From assembly GCA_013178275.1 (NCBI GenBank), contig JABLWZ010000010.1, positions 87,787 to 151,786 of the forward strand: DNA of 64,000 bases, read 5' to 3'. Under the pieces are notes generated by a model. It made no database searches. It saw only the letters and a program-made list of their open reading frames with translations, and was not told where the DNA came from. The stretch's first letter is position 1; the number at the start of each line of letters is the position of its first letter. Positions 16,970-27,337 of the stretch are shown here, piece after piece. The translations under genes were made by a program, and so were the position numbers. Origin of the DNA: Bacillota bacterium. GTDB taxonomy: Bacteria; Bacillota; Ch66; Ch109.

Positions 16970-18109
16970 TTACTTTAAGAGCTCCGCGGCGATAACCATC
17001 CGCTGGATCTGGTTGGTCCCCTCGAAGATCTGGGCTATCTTGGCGTCCCGCATCATCCTCTCCACCGGGTACTCGCGGCAGTAGCCGTACCCGCCGAGTA
17101 TCTGCACCGCGTCGGTGGCCACCTTCATCGCCACGTCGGCACCGTAATACTTGCTCATCGAGGAATATACCGGGGCCTTTACGCCCTGGTCGAGAAGAGA
17201 CGCGGCGTGCAGCACCAGCAGGTGGGCGGCGTGGGTCTGGGTGGCCATGTCCGCCAGCATGAACTGGATCGCCTGAAAGCTGGCTATCGGCTGCCCAAAC
17301 TGGAACCGCTCCTTGGAGTACTGTATCGCCTGGTCCAGCGCCCCCATGGCCATTCCTACCGCCCAGGCGCCGATCCCCGGCCGGGCCTTCTCCAGGGTTT
17401 CCATCACGATCTTAAACCCCTCGCCGACCGGCCCCAGCAGCTTATCCGACGGGATAGCGCAGTTCTCGTAAACTATCCCGCCGGTCACCGAGCCGCGGAT
17501 ACCCATCTTTTTCTCCTTGCGGCCGAACGACATCCCGGGGGTGTCCTTATCCACCAGGAAGGTGCTGATACCGCCCCGCTTGCGCTTGGCCTTGTCGGTC
17601 AGTGCGGCCACCATGTAGACGTCGGCTATCCCCGCGTTGGTGATGAAGTGCTTGGTGCCGTTCAGCACCCAGTTGTCACCGTCCCGGGCGGCGGCGGTGG
17701 CCATGCCTGCCGCGTCCGACCCCGAACCCGGCTCGGTCAGGGCGAACGCCCCCATCAGCTTCCCGGAGGCCATCTCCGGCAGGTACTTCCGCTTCTGCTC
17801 CTCGCTGCCCCCGATTACGATGGGGTAGGTCGAAAGCGCCTGTCCGCAGAGCATCAGGGAGGTGGTGGCGCATACCCGCGCCAGTTCCTCGACCGCCAGG
17901 ACGTAGCTCATGGTGTCCCCGCCCGGCCCGCCGTACTCCTCGGGGATGTTCAGTCCCAGCAGGCCGTATTCCCCCAGCATCCGCCAGTTGTCCCAGGGGA
18001 ACTCCTCCTTTTCGTCGATCTCCGCTGCCACCGGGGCGAACTTCTCGGTTGCCAGTTCCCGCACCGTCCGCTGCAGCAGTTGGTGGTCCTCTGTCATCTG
18101 GATAAGCAA
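16970..18109 (-). CDS. acyl-CoA dehydrogenase (short-chain/butyryl-CoA type)
   Basis: 379 aa, FAD enzyme. Motifs: FALTEPGSGSDAAG (flavin/substrate binding), KMGIRGSVT, and the C-terminal IFEGTNQIQRM whose Glu is the catalytic base in butyryl-CoA dehydrogenases. It lies 22 bases after Hbd on the same strand. Together with thiolase, Hbd and crotonase it completes the four-step interconversion of acetyl-CoA and butyryl-CoA. No etfAB genes are adjacent within the window, so its electron partner is encoded elsewhere. Confidence 0.94.
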   Translation of the reverse strand: MLIQMTEDHQLLQRTVRELATEKFAPVAAEIDEKEEFPWDNWRMLGEYGLLGLNIPEEYGGPGGDTMSYVLAVEELARVCATTSLMLCGQALSTYPIVIGGSEEQKRKYLPEMASGKLMGAFALTEPGSGSDAAGMATAAARDGDNWVLNGTKHFITNAGIADVYMVAALTDKAKRKRGGISTFLVDKDTPGMSFGRKEKKMGIRGSVTGGIVYENCAIPSDKLLGPVGEGFKIVMETLEKARPGIGAWAVGMAMGALDQAIQYSKERFQFGQPIASFQAIQFMLADMATQTHAAHLLVLHAASLLDQGVKAPVYSSMSKYYGADVAMKVATDAVQILGGYGYCREYPVERMMRDAKIAQIFEGTNQIQRMVIAAELLK

Positions 18110-18131
18110 ACTGATCCCCTCCTCCCGTTAT

Positions 18132-18986
18132 CTATTTGCGGTAGTCGTAGAACCCTTTGCCCGATTTGACCCCGTAATGTCCCGCCGCCACCATCTGTAC
18201 CAGCAGTGGGCAGGGGAAGTACTTGGGGTCGCCGTAGCCTTCATACATGACCTGGAACACCGAGAGCAGGGTGTCGAGCCCCACGAAATCGGACAGGGTC
18301 AGCGGACCCATGGGATGGCCCATCGCCAGCCGCATCCCCTTATCGATGTCCTCTCGGGTCCCCACCCCCTCCATCAGGCAGTAGAAAGCCTCGTTCAACA
18401 GCGGCAGCAGCATGCGGTTCAATAAGAACGCCGGGTAGTCCTTGGCCCGCACCGTCTCCTTTTTCATCCTCTGGGCCATCTCCTCGACCGCCTTCATGGT
18501 CTCCTCCGCGGTCGAGAGGCCAGCGATGAGTTCCACGATCGGCATCACCGGGACGGGGTTGAAGAAGTGGGTGCCGACCACCTTTTCGGGCCGGCTGGTC
18601 ACCGCCCCGATCTTGGTGATAGAGATGGAGGAGGTGTTGCTGGCCATGATGCAGTCGGGCCTGCAGCGTTTATCCAGTTCCTTGAATATCTGCTCCTTGA
18701 TCGCCCACCTCTCGGTGGCGACCTCGATCACCATGTCGGCCTCCCCGGCCTTCTCCAGATCAGTCACCGTGGTGATGTTTCCCAGTATCTCCCGCATCTT
18801 CTCCACCGCCAGCTTGCCCTTGTCGACGTTCTTCTGGAGGTTCCTGCTGATCACACCTAGCCCTTTGCCGACCAGTTCGGGGGTGAGGTCCTGCATCCAG
18901 ACCTGGTAACCCGCCTGGGCTGCGACCTGGGCGATGCCGTTGCCCATGATCCCCGACCCGATCACGAAAATACTGTTTACAGCCAC
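18132..18986 (-). CDS. hbd: 3-hydroxybutyryl-CoA dehydrogenase
   Basis: 284 aa. N-terminal Rossmann fold [19 protein letters not shown] (GxGxxG, NAD(H)), the [10 protein letters not shown] segment with the catalytic His, and a C-terminal dimerisation domain ending [13 protein letters not shown]. It oxidises (S)-3-hydroxybutyryl-CoA to acetoacetyl-CoA or the reverse. Second gene of the operon after thiolase. Confidence 0.95.
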   Translation of the reverse strand: MAVNSIFVIGSGIMGNGIAQVAAQAGYQVWMQDLTPELVGKGLGVISRNLQKNVDKGKLAVEKMREILGNITTVTDLEKAGEADMVIEVATERWAIKEQIFKELDKRCRPDCIMASNTSSISITKIGAVTSRPEKVVGTHFFNPVPVMPIVELIAGLSTAEETMKAVEEMAQRMKKETVRAKDYPAFLLNRMLLPLLNEAFYCLMEGVGTREDIDKGMRLAMGHPMGPLTLSDFVGLDTLLSVFQVMYEGYGDPKYFPCPLLVQMVAAGHYGVKSGKGFYDYRK

Positions 18987-19024
18987 TACCGTTCGCCTCC
19001 CTTTACTTTAAAGCAGCCTTCTCT

Positions 19025-20200
<1,176 letters not shown>

Positions 20201-20310
20201 CTGCTTCACTCCAATCATAAGAACTTTGTTCCAAGCGAACACGCCAGCCAACAGCGGTCCAGTCATCACCTCCCCCAAACCCGTCAGCCCGGCTGAGTAC
20301 AAGCAGACCA

Positions 20311-20327
20311 ATGCTAGAACCGTGCCA
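20311..20327 (-). promoter_or_regulatory. sigma-54 (-24/-12) promoter of the thiolase operon
   Basis: Minus strand TGGCAC-GGTTC-TAGCAT: the GG and GC doublets are at the correct 12-base spacing, one base off the consensus TGGCAC-N5-TTGCA. It lies about 110 bases before the thiolase ATG, and the next gene upstream encodes a sigma-54 activator. Confidence 0.75.
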
Positions 20328-20382
20328 AGAATAAAAAAAGGCCCCGCCGTTCACCTGGCTGGCGAATCCCTTTATCACGTTG

Positions 20383-20407
20383 GGTATTCTCTTAACTTTC
20401 CGATAGC
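20383..20407 (+). repeat. R1 tail remnant
   Basis: TTCTCTTAACTTTCCGATAGCG resembles the last ~22 bases of the R1 element and directly abuts the complete copy at 20411, as if a third unit had been truncated. Confidence 0.45.
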
Positions 20408-20410
20408 GCC

Positions 20411-20506
20411 GAAGAAAACTTGGCTATCGCCAAGCCTCTGGCGAAGGCGATGGCCGTAGTTGCACTTGCTTATAATCAGAAAGTCCGGCTTATACTTTCT
20501 GATTAT
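20411..20506 (+). repeat. R1 dispersed repeat, copy b1
   Basis: 96 bp, GAAGAAAACTTGGC to CTTTCTGATTATG, tandem with copy b2. The hairpin CTTGGC-TATC-GCCAAG is retained; on the minus strand it is followed by TTTTCTTC. It lies between the sigma-54 activator gene and the thiolase promoter, where it could stop read-through. Confidence 0.85.
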
Positions 20507-20507
20507 G

Positions 20508-20604
20508 GAAGAAAACTTGGCTGTCGCCAAGCCTCTGGCGCAAGCGAAAGCCTTAGTTACACTTGCTTGCATCGGAAAGTTCTCTAATATACTTTTCGAT
20601 AGCG
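20508..20604 (+). repeat. R1 dispersed repeat, copy b2
   Basis: 97 bp, tandem with b1 and in the same orientation. The stem changes to CTTGGC-TGTC-GCCAAG (only the loop differs), so pairing is kept. Confidence 0.85.
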
Positions 20605-20610
20605 GAAAAA

Positions 20611-20628
20611 CCACGGCGCGGGCCGTGG
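20611..20628 (-). terminator. intrinsic terminator adjoining R1 copy b2
   Basis: CCACGGC pairs with GCCGTGG across a 4-base loop; on the minus strand it is followed by TTTTTCC. It probably ends transcription of the activator gene whose stop is at 20881. Confidence 0.7.
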
Positions 20629-20880
20629 CATAAGATGAACCGGAACTATAGAAAGCGTTCAGCTAAAGGGACTTGATTATCTTTCTTCGCCCGCCATCAG
20701 CTTGAAAGAAGCCGATAACCCCTTCAGCAAAAGCGACCGTCTCCGTGTATCAGAAAATTCTACACTTTTTGTGATTCTGTCCTGCATCAGGACACCAGAA
20801 CATGCAGCCTTGATAGCTGTTATTCATTAGTGCCTCTGACGCAGATTGAGACACTGTTCCGAATAGAGACACTCCCCAAA

Positions 20881-23010
20881 TCAGGTTATGCCGTACTTGT
20901 GCAGCTTGCGGTAAAGCACCGAGCGGGGGATGTTCAGCACCTTGCAGGCCACCGACTTGTTCCCCTGGGCGTTGCGCAGGGCCTCGAAGATCATCCACTT
21001 CTCCATCTCCGCCAGGGTCCGTCCCGACGGGTTGGCATCGGCCGCGGGCGGCGTCCCGCGCGACAGCTTCCGCAGGTGGGTGGGCAGGTGCTTGAGCCTG
21101 ATGATGTGCCCGTCCACCGTGTTGAGGCAGCGTTCGAGCACGTTCTCCAGCTCCCGGATGTTGCCGGGCCAGTCGTGGCGGTGGAAGACGTCCAGCACCT
21201 CGGGGGAGACCTCGCTGACGGTGGCCCCGATCTCCTGGTTAAGCCGCTGCAGGATGTAGTCGATGAGCATCTCCAGGTCCTCCATCCGCTCCCTCAATGG
21301 AGGCACCTCCAAGGATATCACGTTCAGCCGGTAGTACAGGTCCTCGCGGAACTGGCCGGCCTGAACCAGTTTAAGCAGCTTGCGGTTGGTGGCGGCGATC
21401 ACCCGGGTGTCGACCCGGATGGTCTCGGTCCCCCCCAGCCGTTCGAACTCCCGCTCCTGCAGCACCCGCAGCAGCTTCGCCTGCATGGCCGGGGGCATGT
21501 CCCCGATCTCGTCCAGGAAGATGGTGCCCTGGTGAGCCAGCTCGAACTTGCCGGGCTTCCCCCGCTTCTTCGCCCCCGTGAAAGCCCCCTCCTCGTACCC
21601 GAACAGCTCGGACTCGAGCAGCGGCTCGGGGATGGCCGCGCAGTTGACCTTGATAAAAGGCCCCTGCTGCCGGTGGCTGTCGCGGTGGATGGCGTGCGCC
21701 ACCACCTCCTTGCCGGTACCGCTCTCGCCGGTTATCAGCACGGTGGAACGGCTGAGCGCCGCCCTCCGGGCGAAGCGCTTGAACTCCACCATCACCTCGC
21801 TGTCGCCCACCAGGTCGTCGATGGTGTAGCGGCAGGTATACATCTTCTTCAGCTCCTGCTTGTAGGTCTCCAGCTCGTTCTCCACCTTGACCAGCTTGCG
21901 GGCCACCAGCTTGGCCAGGTGCATATCGGTGAACAGGGTCTTCTTGATGGCCCCGATGACCTTCCCGTCCTTGATGATCGGGCCGCGGGTGACCAGCATC
22001 TCCTGGTCGTTCACCTTCCAGACCTCACCAACCCTGGTCTCTCCCGACTCCAGGATGTTCGGTAGCTGCGACTCGGGGGTCAGTTCCCGGATGTGCCGGC
22101 CGACCACCTCTCCCTTTGACCTGCCCAGCATATCCAGGTAGGTCTGGTTGACCAGGGTCACGATACCCTGATCGTCGACCACCACCACCCCCTCGAAGGG
22201 GTTCTCGATCACCGTCTCCAGGGTGGTCTTCAGCTTTTTCACGTGATCCAGTTCCTCGGAGATGTTTTCGAACTCGGTGATGTCCTGGAAGGTCGCGACC
22301 GCTCCCGAGATGTACCCCTGCCGGTTGATCGGCGCCCGGTTCATCAGGATGGTCAGGTCGTTTATCTGGCAGCGCTGGTTGACGTGGGTCTCGCCCGTGG
22401 AGAGGACCTCGTTCAGCCGGGACTCGGGAAGCAGGCTGGCGACGTTGGTGCCTATCACCTCGCGCGCCTTCTTGTTGAAGACCCTTTCCGCCGTGCGGTT
22501 GAAGCAGGTGATGATGCCGTTGTAGTCGACCACCAGGATACCGTTGTAGACCGACTCCAGCACCGCGATGACCTTGTCCAGGGTATCGCCCACCTGCATG
22601 ATGGACCCGCCCACCAGGTCGCGGGGGGTGATCATCCCTATCGGGGCTCCCTTTTCGGACACCACCACCACCGTCTCGGTCCCGTACTTCTGCACCGACT
22701 CGATCATGTCCCCCATGTGGGTATTGGGCGGACAGGTCACCGCCGGGTTCGCCATCAGGCTGGAAAGCCGGCTGCCGGCCTCGCCTCCGTCCAGGAGCCG
22801 CGCCACCACCGAGCGCATATCTATCGTCCCCAGCAGTCCGCCCTGTTCATCGACCAGCGGCAGGATATGGGTCCCAGCCTCCACGAACTTTCGGAGCCCC
22901 TCTTCCAGGGTCAGTTCATTGTTCAGGCAGGACGCGAGCGGTGACATGAACTGGGCAACATCCAGCCGGCACTTGGAAAAGTGGATCTCTCTAAGCCGCC
23001 TGCTGTACAT
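20881..23010 (-). CDS. sigma-54-dependent activator with CBS pair, two PAS domains, AAA+ and Fis HTH
   Basis: 709 aa. Domain order: two CBS motifs (about 15-135), PAS (about 145-255), PAS (about 260-370), AAA+ ATPase (about 400-630) and Fis-type HTH at the C-terminus ([20 protein letters not shown]). The ATPase is intact: Walker A GESGTGKE, the sigma-54 contact loop GAFTGA, Walker [12 protein letters not shown] domains usually bind adenosyl ligands and PAS domains sense small molecules or redox state. Its place directly upstream of the thiolase operon with a -24/-12 promoter makes it the likely local regulator of that operon, which is inference. Start chosen at ATG 23010 behind GGGGAGAGG. Confidence 0.93.
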   Translation of the reverse strand: MYSRRLREIHFSKCRLDVAQFMSPLASCLNNELTLEEGLRKFVEAGTHILPLVDEQGGLLGTIDMRSVVARLLDGGEAGSRLSSLMANPAVTCPPNTHMGDMIESVQKYGTETVVVVSEKGAPIGMITPRDLVGGSIMQVGDTLDKVIAVLESVYNGILVVDYNGIITCFNRTAERVFNKKAREVIGTNVASLLPESRLNEVLSTGETHVNQRCQINDLTILMNRAPINRQGYISGAVATFQDITEFENISEELDHVKKLKTTLETVIENPFEGVVVVDDQGIVTLVNQTYLDMLGRSKGEVVGRHIRELTPESQLPNILESGETRVGEVWKVNDQEMLVTRGPIIKDGKVIGAIKKTLFTDMHLAKLVARKLVKVENELETYKQELKKMYTCRYTIDDLVGDSEVMVEFKRFARRAALSRSTVLITGESGTGKEVVAHAIHRDSHRQQGPFIKVNCAAIPEPLLESELFGYEEGAFTGAKKRGKPGKFELAHQGTIFLDEIGDMPPAMQAKLLRVLQEREFERLGGTETIRVDTRVIAATNRKLLKLVQAGQFREDLYYRLNVISLEVPPLRERMEDLEMLIDYILQRLNQEIGATVSEVSPEVLDVFHRHDWPGNIRELENVLERCLNTVDGHIIRLKHLPTHLRKLSRGTPPAADANPSGRTLAEMEKWMIFEALRNAQGNKSVACKVLNIPRSVLYRKLHKYGIT

Positions 23011-23260
23011 ATGACCTCTCCCCTTCTATGAAACGTTAGGTTGCTGATTTTATATTTGTGGAATATTCTGGTATTTATTCTAGGAACCCCAGTTTTATTC
23101 CTGCTTTGAGAAAAAAAAGACCAAGAGTTACTTACGATAAAAAATGAGGTTTAATAATCAGAATCGGAAAAATTATTAGGCTACTAATTAAAATTCGCGG
23201 ATTATATTGCATTTCAAACCAGCTCTTAACCAGACCTTGTTTGTGCTTCTCACACACCCA

Positions 23261-23520
23261 GCATTCAATCAGCCCCAAATAGTGGACATACTCTGCGGGG
23301 GCATGAGCCCGTTATGGTGCTCGACGTCTTACTGCCCTGCGAAGACCGAAAGGCAAAGGGGCGAGCGACAGGAGGCCGCGAGAAGGCAAAGCGCATGGAT
23401 GCGCGTTTTGCCTTTCTTAAACCCCTTTGCCGAAGGCCTGAGCAGTTGGCAGTACAGACGAGGGAGTATGGAGCGACAGGACACCGCAGAGTATGTCCCG
23501 GCCCTGACGGGATTGAATGC
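23261..23520 (+). repeat. R3 element with terminal inverted repeats, copy 1
   Basis: 260 bp bounded by GCATTCAATC and GATTGAATGC (perfect 10-bp inverted repeats). A 51-bp block at 23439-23489 is identical to copy 2 (58985-59035). An internal hairpin at about 23381-23417 (arms around AAGGCAAAGCGC / GCGCGTTTTGCCTT) has a different sequence from copy 2 but is still paired. It encodes no protein and is MITE-like in layout. Confidence 0.85.
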
Positions 23521-23683
23521 GGCCTTTACCGTTATCACGTGGTTTTTAACGCTGCTCACTGTAACTAGGAGTATCGCCGTCGTTTATTACCTAGCACTAC
23601 CCCAGCTATTGTACCTCAGCGGCTGTATGTAAGGTTTTTCCGCGCTACTAGGGTTTGTTTTCTATTCACCTCTGGGAAAAATA

Positions 23684-23707
23684 ACCCCCCGCCTTCCGGC
23701 GAGGGGT
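23684..23707 (-). terminator. intrinsic terminator after CoA-transferase pair 2
   Basis: ACCCCTCGCC / GGCGGGGGGT stem (one mismatch) with a 4-base loop, followed on the minus strand by TATTTTT. Confidence 0.8.
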
Positions 23708-23727
23708 CCGGTTTTTATCGTCATAAT

Positions 23728-24444
23728 CTAAAACTCCGCGTACCTTATCCCCTTGGGATCGACCCGGTTCAGCACCTCCAACTCCTCCTCGGTCGGCGGC
23801 GGGGTGAAGGGCACCTCGTCCTGGTCTATCACCCAGCCCGTGTTGGCCTTGACCTCCTCCAGGCTGCTGTAGGGGTGCACGCTCTCCACCTGGAGCTTCC
23901 CGTCCACCATCTTGAAGGTGCAGAGCGGGGTGAAGACCTTGTCCACATTCCCCCTGGCAGTGCAGAAGGCCACCTTCTCCACCAGACCGCTCTTGTCGTG
24001 CTTGGTCTTCCAGAGCAGCGCCCGCTTGGCGGTAGGGGTCAGGGAGGCGCTGCCCGCTCCCCCCGGGAGCCTCACCTTCGGCTGTTCGAAGGTCCCGCCT
24101 ATGTACGACATGTTTATCTCACCGTTCTGGCTGATCTGCACCCCGCTGAGGAAGACGACATCCAGTCTCCCCGCGCCGCTCAGGTCGAACAGCTCGTCGA
24201 GCCCGAAGACAGCCACCGAGCCCAGGGCCAGGTTCATGTCCAGGGTGGACTTGGTCAGCTCCTTGGGCTGGGGGTCGACCGCCCCCGCGATATTGATGTA
24301 GACAGAGTCCGGGGCATGGAGGGCCTTGGCCAGGTTGCAGGCCACCATGGGGACCGGGGAAGCCAGTCCGTGGAACATCGTGTTGCCCGGCTTGATCTCG
24401 CGCGCCAGGGCTATCACCATCATCTCCGCTGGTCCGTAATTCAT
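23728..24444 (-). CDS. CoA-transferase subunit beta, pair 2
   Basis: 238 aa, class I CoA-transferase beta family (SGVQISQNGEINMSYIGG, LPGGAGSASLTPTAKR). It is shorter than the beta subunit at 14915, and the region where the catalytic Glu normally sits reads YINIAGAVDPQPKEL, so the active-site Glu is not evident by eye. It follows the alpha subunit by 16 bases with a GAGGAGGG ribosome site. The pair lies at the end of an hdrCBA-like operon. Confidence 0.8.
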   Translation of the reverse strand: MNYGPAEMMVIALAREIKPGNTMFHGLASPVPMVACNLAKALHAPDSVYINIAGAVDPQPKELTKSTLDMNLALGSVAVFGLDELFDLSGAGRLDVVFLSGVQISQNGEINMSYIGGTFEQPKVRLPGGAGSASLTPTAKRALLWKTKHDKSGLVEKVAFCTARGNVDKVFTPLCTFKMVDGKLQVESVHPYSSLEEVKANTGWVIDQDEVPFTPPPTEEELEVLNRVDPKGIRYAEF

Positions 24445-24460
24445 CGTCTTTCCCTCCTCC

Positions 24461-25267
24461 CTAGCGCACCTTCCCCAGGTAGTCCCGCAGCGCGTCTTTC
24501 CCGCCGCGGACCGCCTGGAGGTAGCTCTTCATCCCCGCGTCGTCGGTCTGGTAGTCGGGCCAGCAACGGCCGGGGGCGGCCCCTCCCGGGCACTCGACCA
24601 CCGCCGCCACCATGAAGTGCGGTATATTCGTGCGTCCGCCCGCCTCACGGAAGCTCTCGGGGCTGACCATTCTCTCAGCCGTGACGATCGTCTTCCTGGC
24701 CGCCCGGGTCATCAGCACGTCCTGAAACAGGGAGCCGAAGATGCGGGCGTTGCCCTCTTCGTCGGCCTCGTGCACGTGGATGACCGCCCAGTCGGGCTTC
24801 AGCGCGGGCACGGCCACCACTTCCTCACCATTGAAGGGGCTCTTCATCACCTGAAAGAAGTCCGGGCGGACCTCCAGCAGCTGGCTGCCAAACATCCCCG
24901 GCACCCCTATGAAGGGAATCCCGTATGCCCCGGCACGCAGGGCGTTGATGATGGCGGTTCAGGAGCCTTCCACCGCCCTGATCTTTCCCTCCTGGACCCC
25001 CTGGCGGAACCCCTGGCACAAACCGTACTCGTTTTCGAATCCGATAAACCCGAAGTATACCTCGTTTACCGCCTCGGCCGCGCACAGCACATCGATGTTG
25101 TAGCCTCCCGCGGCGGACACCAGCTTCAAGCCCGACCTTCCCTGGCGGGCTATCTCCCGGCACAGGGACGCCGGCGACCGGTGGAGCGAGTTGCCGCCCA
25201 GGGCCAGCATCTGACCATCCTGTACCAGTGCGGCGGCCTGCTCCAGTGACATCAGCTTGGAAGCCAT
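24461..25267 (-). CDS. CoA-transferase subunit alpha, pair 2, with in-frame TGA
   Basis: Starts at ATG 25267 behind GAGGAGG. The first 102 codons read as a CoA-transferase alpha N-terminus (LALGGNSLHRSP, GGYNIDVLCAAEAVN). A TGA follows at 24961-24959 after AVEGS. The same frame continues without shift as TAIINALRAGAYGIPFIGVP and then PDWAVIHVHEADEEGNARI to the stop at 24461. Total ~268 codons. One codon therefore interrupts an otherwise intact gene. Explanations are a nonsense mutation, selenocysteine at a Cys position, or a sequence error; no convincing SECIS hairpin was seen just after the TGA. Confidence 0.75.
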
Positions 25268-25332
25268 AAACCCCACCTCCTCTTTGTTTCACTCTTATAA
25301 ACAATTTTCCACTTACTATTTTATTTCATATA

Positions 25333-26391
25333 TTATAACTCCGTGCTGTTTATCAGTCCATCAAGGTACTCGATAACCGCGCCCGCCGCCGCCGCTCCCT
25401 GGATCATGGCCTCCTCGGTGTTGACCGGAAACCCGGCCGCCCCCGCGAAGAACACCCTCTCCCCGGCCCGCAGCGGTTGGGATAGGTCCTGGCTGCAAAA
25501 GAATCCGTCGCCATCCAGCTGCACCCCGAACAGCGAGGCCAGCTCCCGGTTCCCGGGAGACGGCAGCATGGCCCCGGTCAGGACCACCAGGTCCGCCTCC
25601 AGCTCCCCCGGGGTACCCATCAGGGTGTCCTCGAAGCGCAGCAGCAGCCGTTCCTCCATCGGGAAGACCTTCGACGGGCGGCTGCGCAGGTAGTAGACCT
25701 GGCTCTTCTGCATCGCCTCCTGGTAGTACTCCTCACAGCCTCTCCCGGCTGCCCGGACGTCCATGTAGAAGACGTAGACCCGGCTCCCCGGCAGCAGCTC
25801 TCGGACCTGCCGGGCCTGGCGGGTCGCGTACATGCAGCATATCCTGGAGCAGTAGGCCTGTCCCTTGTAGCGGTCGCGTGACCCGACGCACTGGATAAAG
25901 GCAACGGTCGCCTTCCGGTCCCGGTCCAGCCCCAGGCCGGACAGGTTCCCCTCCCGCAGGTGGCTCTCCAGCTCCATCCCGCTGACCACCCCTGGGTAGA
26001 TGCCGCACCCGTACTCCCCGTAAGACCTGACGTCGAAGTATTCGAACCCGGTGGCCGCGACCACCGCGCTGATCTCTATCTCATCGGTTTTTCCCTGGTC
26101 GTCGGTCACAGTCACCCTGAAGCCCCAGTCCTCCCGGCTGGCCGCGACCACCCGGGCGCCGGTCCTGACCTCCGCCCCTGACTGGCTGAGCTGCCTGAGT
26201 TTCTCCTCCAGCAGCTCCGAGGCGCTGTTTCCGAGGGGGTATAACCGCGAAAGGTTGGCGGCGTTTCCCCCCAGCCGGGCCGCCTGCTCCACCAGCACCA
26301 CCCGGTAACCCGCCCGGTCCAGACGCCTGGCGGCCTCCATCCCGGCCAGGCCTCCTCCGATCACCAGCACCCGTCTGTCACTGCGGCTCAT
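25333..26391 (-). CDS. HdrA/QmoA-like FAD protein
   Basis: 352 aa. N-terminal FAD-binding fold LVIGGGLAGMEAARRLDRAG, later QCVGSRD and YCSRICCMYATRQA, which are signature sequences of heterodisulfide-reductase subunit A and QmoA. It is shorter than archaeal HdrA (~650 aa) and lacks the C-terminal ferredoxin domains, so it is closer to a QmoA-like core. It overlaps the hdrB-like gene by 14 bases. Likely role: flavin hub passing electrons to the HdrB/HdrC-like subunits, inferred from family and context. Confidence 0.85.
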   Translation of the reverse strand: MSRSDRRVLVIGGGLAGMEAARRLDRAGYRVVLVEQAARLGGNAANLSRLYPLGNSASELLEEKLRQLSQSGAEVRTGARVVAASREDWGFRVTVTDDQGKTDEIEISAVVAATGFEYFDVRSYGEYGCGIYPGVVSGMELESHLREGNLSGLGLDRDRKATVAFIQCVGSRDRYKGQAYCSRICCMYATRQARQVRELLPGSRVYVFYMDVRAAGRGCEEYYQEAMQKSQVYYLRSRPSKVFPMEERLLLRFEDTLMGTPGELEADLVVLTGAMLPSPGNRELASLFGVQLDGDGFFCSQDLSQPLRAGERVFFAGAAGFPVNTEEAMIQGAAAAGAVIEYLDGLINSTEL

Positions 26392-27337
26392 CTTTTACCT
26401 CCTCCTCAACCAGTCCCAGCTTGTCTAACAATGGGGCGACCGGCACGGTATTGGCCTCGAACCCCAGCACCCGATGGTCCACCCCCAGCGACAGGGCTGC
26501 CAGCTGGGAGAAATCGATCACCGGGATGGATATATCTCCCCAGCCCCGCTCCGCCAGGGTCGGCTGCTCCCGGTCGAGCTGCACGTTGCACCCGGGGCAG
26601 ACGGTGACGATCACGTCCGCACCCGCCTCCTTCACGCTCGCGAGCTTCTTCCTGGCATGCGGGAGGCTGATCTCCTCCGGGTGGGTGAACCCCCGGCCCA
26701 CCGCCGCCCCGCAGCAGGAACGCCGCTCCCGGTAAAACACCGGGGTCCCCCCCATCCCGGTGATGATCTCCTCCAGGAATGTGGGGTAGTCGATGTCGTC
26801 GATTATCCCGTACTTTTTCGCCAGGTAGTGGCACCCGTAGTGGACCGCCACCCGGACCCCGGCAAGGGGCCGGATCACCTGCCTAAAGATTTCGTCCCTC
26901 AACCGGTACAGGAGTTCCTGGATGTGGTAGATCCTTTCCTGGTCCCGGTAGCGCCACCCCATCGGCTCGATCAGCTTATCGACCTCGGCGCGCAGTCCAG
27001 GCCTGGTGTTCAGTATATGGGTCAGCTCGGTGTTGTAGCCGAAACACCCGTTGCAGAACACGAACATCTCCAGCCCCAGTCCCTGGACGATGGCCAGGTT
27101 GCGCGCGGTGGCGGCCAGGGCCGTTGCGGGGAGGATGGCGTTGCAGGTAAGCATGTACCCCGAGCAGCAGGTCTGGTCGGGGGAGGTGTAGACCTCGATG
27201 CCCAGCTTTCCCAGCACCTCGCGGATGGCCTTCTCGGTCCCCGGGTACTCCAGGCTGCCGGTGCAGCTTCGGAACAGGTATATCTTGGACGGCGCGGGGA
27301 TCTCCCCCGGCTCTATTCTGCGGGCTGTTTCGGCCAT
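26378..27337 (-). CDS. HdrB-like protein with two CCG (cysteine-rich) domains
   Basis: 319 aa from ATG 27337 (GGAGGG 9 bases upstream, within hdrC). Two CCG repeats are visible: TCCSGYM...CNGCFG and CHY...RSCCGAA...CPGC. In HdrB these ligate the noncubane [4Fe-4S] clusters that carry out disulfide chemistry. The open frame extends upstream into the hdrC gene, but that part is a shadow of hdrC. The upstream gene overlaps by 25 bases and the downstream gene by 14. Confidence 0.88.
   Translation of the reverse strand: MAETARRIEPGEIPAPSKIYLFRSCTGSLEYPGTEKAIREVLGKLGIEVYTSPDQTCCSGYMLTCNAILPATALAATARNLAIVQGLGLEMFVFCNGCFGYNTELTHILNTRPGLRAEVDKLIEPMGWRYRDQERIYHIQELLYRLRDEIFRQVIRPLAGVRVAVHYGCHYLAKKYGIIDDIDYPTFLEEIITGMGGTPVFYRERRSCCGAAVGRGFTHPEEISLPHARKKLASVKEAGADVIVTVCPGCNVQLDREQPTLAERGWGDISIPVIDFSQLAALSLGVDHRVLGFEANTVPVAPLLDKLGLVEEEVKDEPQ

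Larger units (their letters stand above)
23011..23727. other. 717-base gene-free region holding an R3 element
   Basis: Contains the AT-rich upstream region of the activator gene (23011-23220), the R3 element (23261-23520), about 160 bases in which nothing was recognised (23521-23683), and the terminator of the CoA-transferase pair. No open frame here has family motifs. Confidence 0.6.

Noticed and set aside
23511..23520. GATTGAATGC as a CRISPR repeat end
   Set aside because: No repeated units with spacers occur; the motif is only the end of R3.
24910..24958. SECIS hairpin after the in-frame TGA
   Set aside because: Only a 4-bp GCCC/GGGC stem with a 9-base loop could be drawn, with no typical bulged U or GU apical loop. 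Left open rather than claimed.
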